This document shows, piece by piece, positions 12,073 through 12,086 of a DNA stretch of 12,086 nucleotides. The stretch is from Actinomycetes bacterium (GTDB lineage Bacteria > Actinomycetota > Actinomycetes > Mycobacteriales > Mycobacteriaceae): positions 1-12,086 of the forward strand of contig JAEWGK010000163.1 in NCBI GenBank assembly GCA_023388385.1. The letters are read 5' to 3'. Below the pieces are notes generated by a model. The model saw only the letters and a list, made by a program, of their open reading frames with translations, was not told the origin of the DNA and ran no database searches. Made by a program: the position numbers and the translations under genes. The stretch's first letter is position 1; the number at the start of each line of letters is the position of its first letter.

Positions 12073-12086
12073 ACCGCGCCCCCCGG

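Overview
The window looks like a chromosomal piece of a high-GC Corynebacterium or close relative (Mycobacteriales). It carries a PoxB/Pqo-type pyruvate:quinone oxidoreductase, ThrE, OtsA and OtsB, a LacI-type regulator between otsB and a zinc-transport gene, and TANNNT -10 elements placed 7-8 nt before several start codons. From memory, the order thrE - small ORF - otsA - small ORF - otsB - LacI regulator (IpsA) - zinc-binding lipoprotein matches the C. glutamicum cg2905-cg2911 neighbourhood. Species is not assigned.

Left part (1-3488, minus strand): the N-terminal half of pqo, cut by the window edge; a hotdog-fold (DUF4442/PaaI-like) protein with a C-terminal segment resembling an HD phosphohydrolase domain without its HD dyad; a low-molecular-weight protein tyrosine phosphatase-like protein whose catalytic Cys and Arg are replaced by Ser and Leu; and a membrane-anchored hypothetical protein with a TTG start and a Ser/Gly/Ala-rich linker. 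A tRNA-Thr(TGT) gene lies at 3627-3699 on the same strand.

Middle part (3700-8127, plus strand): thrE, the amino-acid exporter; then a tightly packed set, probably one operon, of a histone-H1-like lysine-rich protein, otsA and a META-like putative lipoprotein (gap of 3 nt, then an overlapping stop/start). A flavin reductase-family gene (minus strand) converges on this set.

Right part (8128-12086): otsB is divergent from the flavin reductase gene, both apparently from leaderless promoters. otsB converges on the LacI-type gene, which is divergent from a His-rich zinc-binding lipoprotein gene preceded by a Zur-like box. The sequence ends in a C20 homopolymer that may be an assembly-edge artefact.

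The themes are cell envelope and metabolite export: OtsA and OtsB make trehalose, the carrier of mycolates in this group; IpsA homologues control inositol-lipid formation; ThrE exports threonine and serine; the lipoprotein serves zinc import under Zur. No gene-free stretch exceeds 300 nt; the longest is 3700-3968, which holds the tRNA promoter, the thrE promoter and the thrE leader. No transposon, phage, CRISPR or defence locus is visible. The most unusual signal is the pair of adjacent enzyme-fold proteins with dismantled active sites at 1049-2424.
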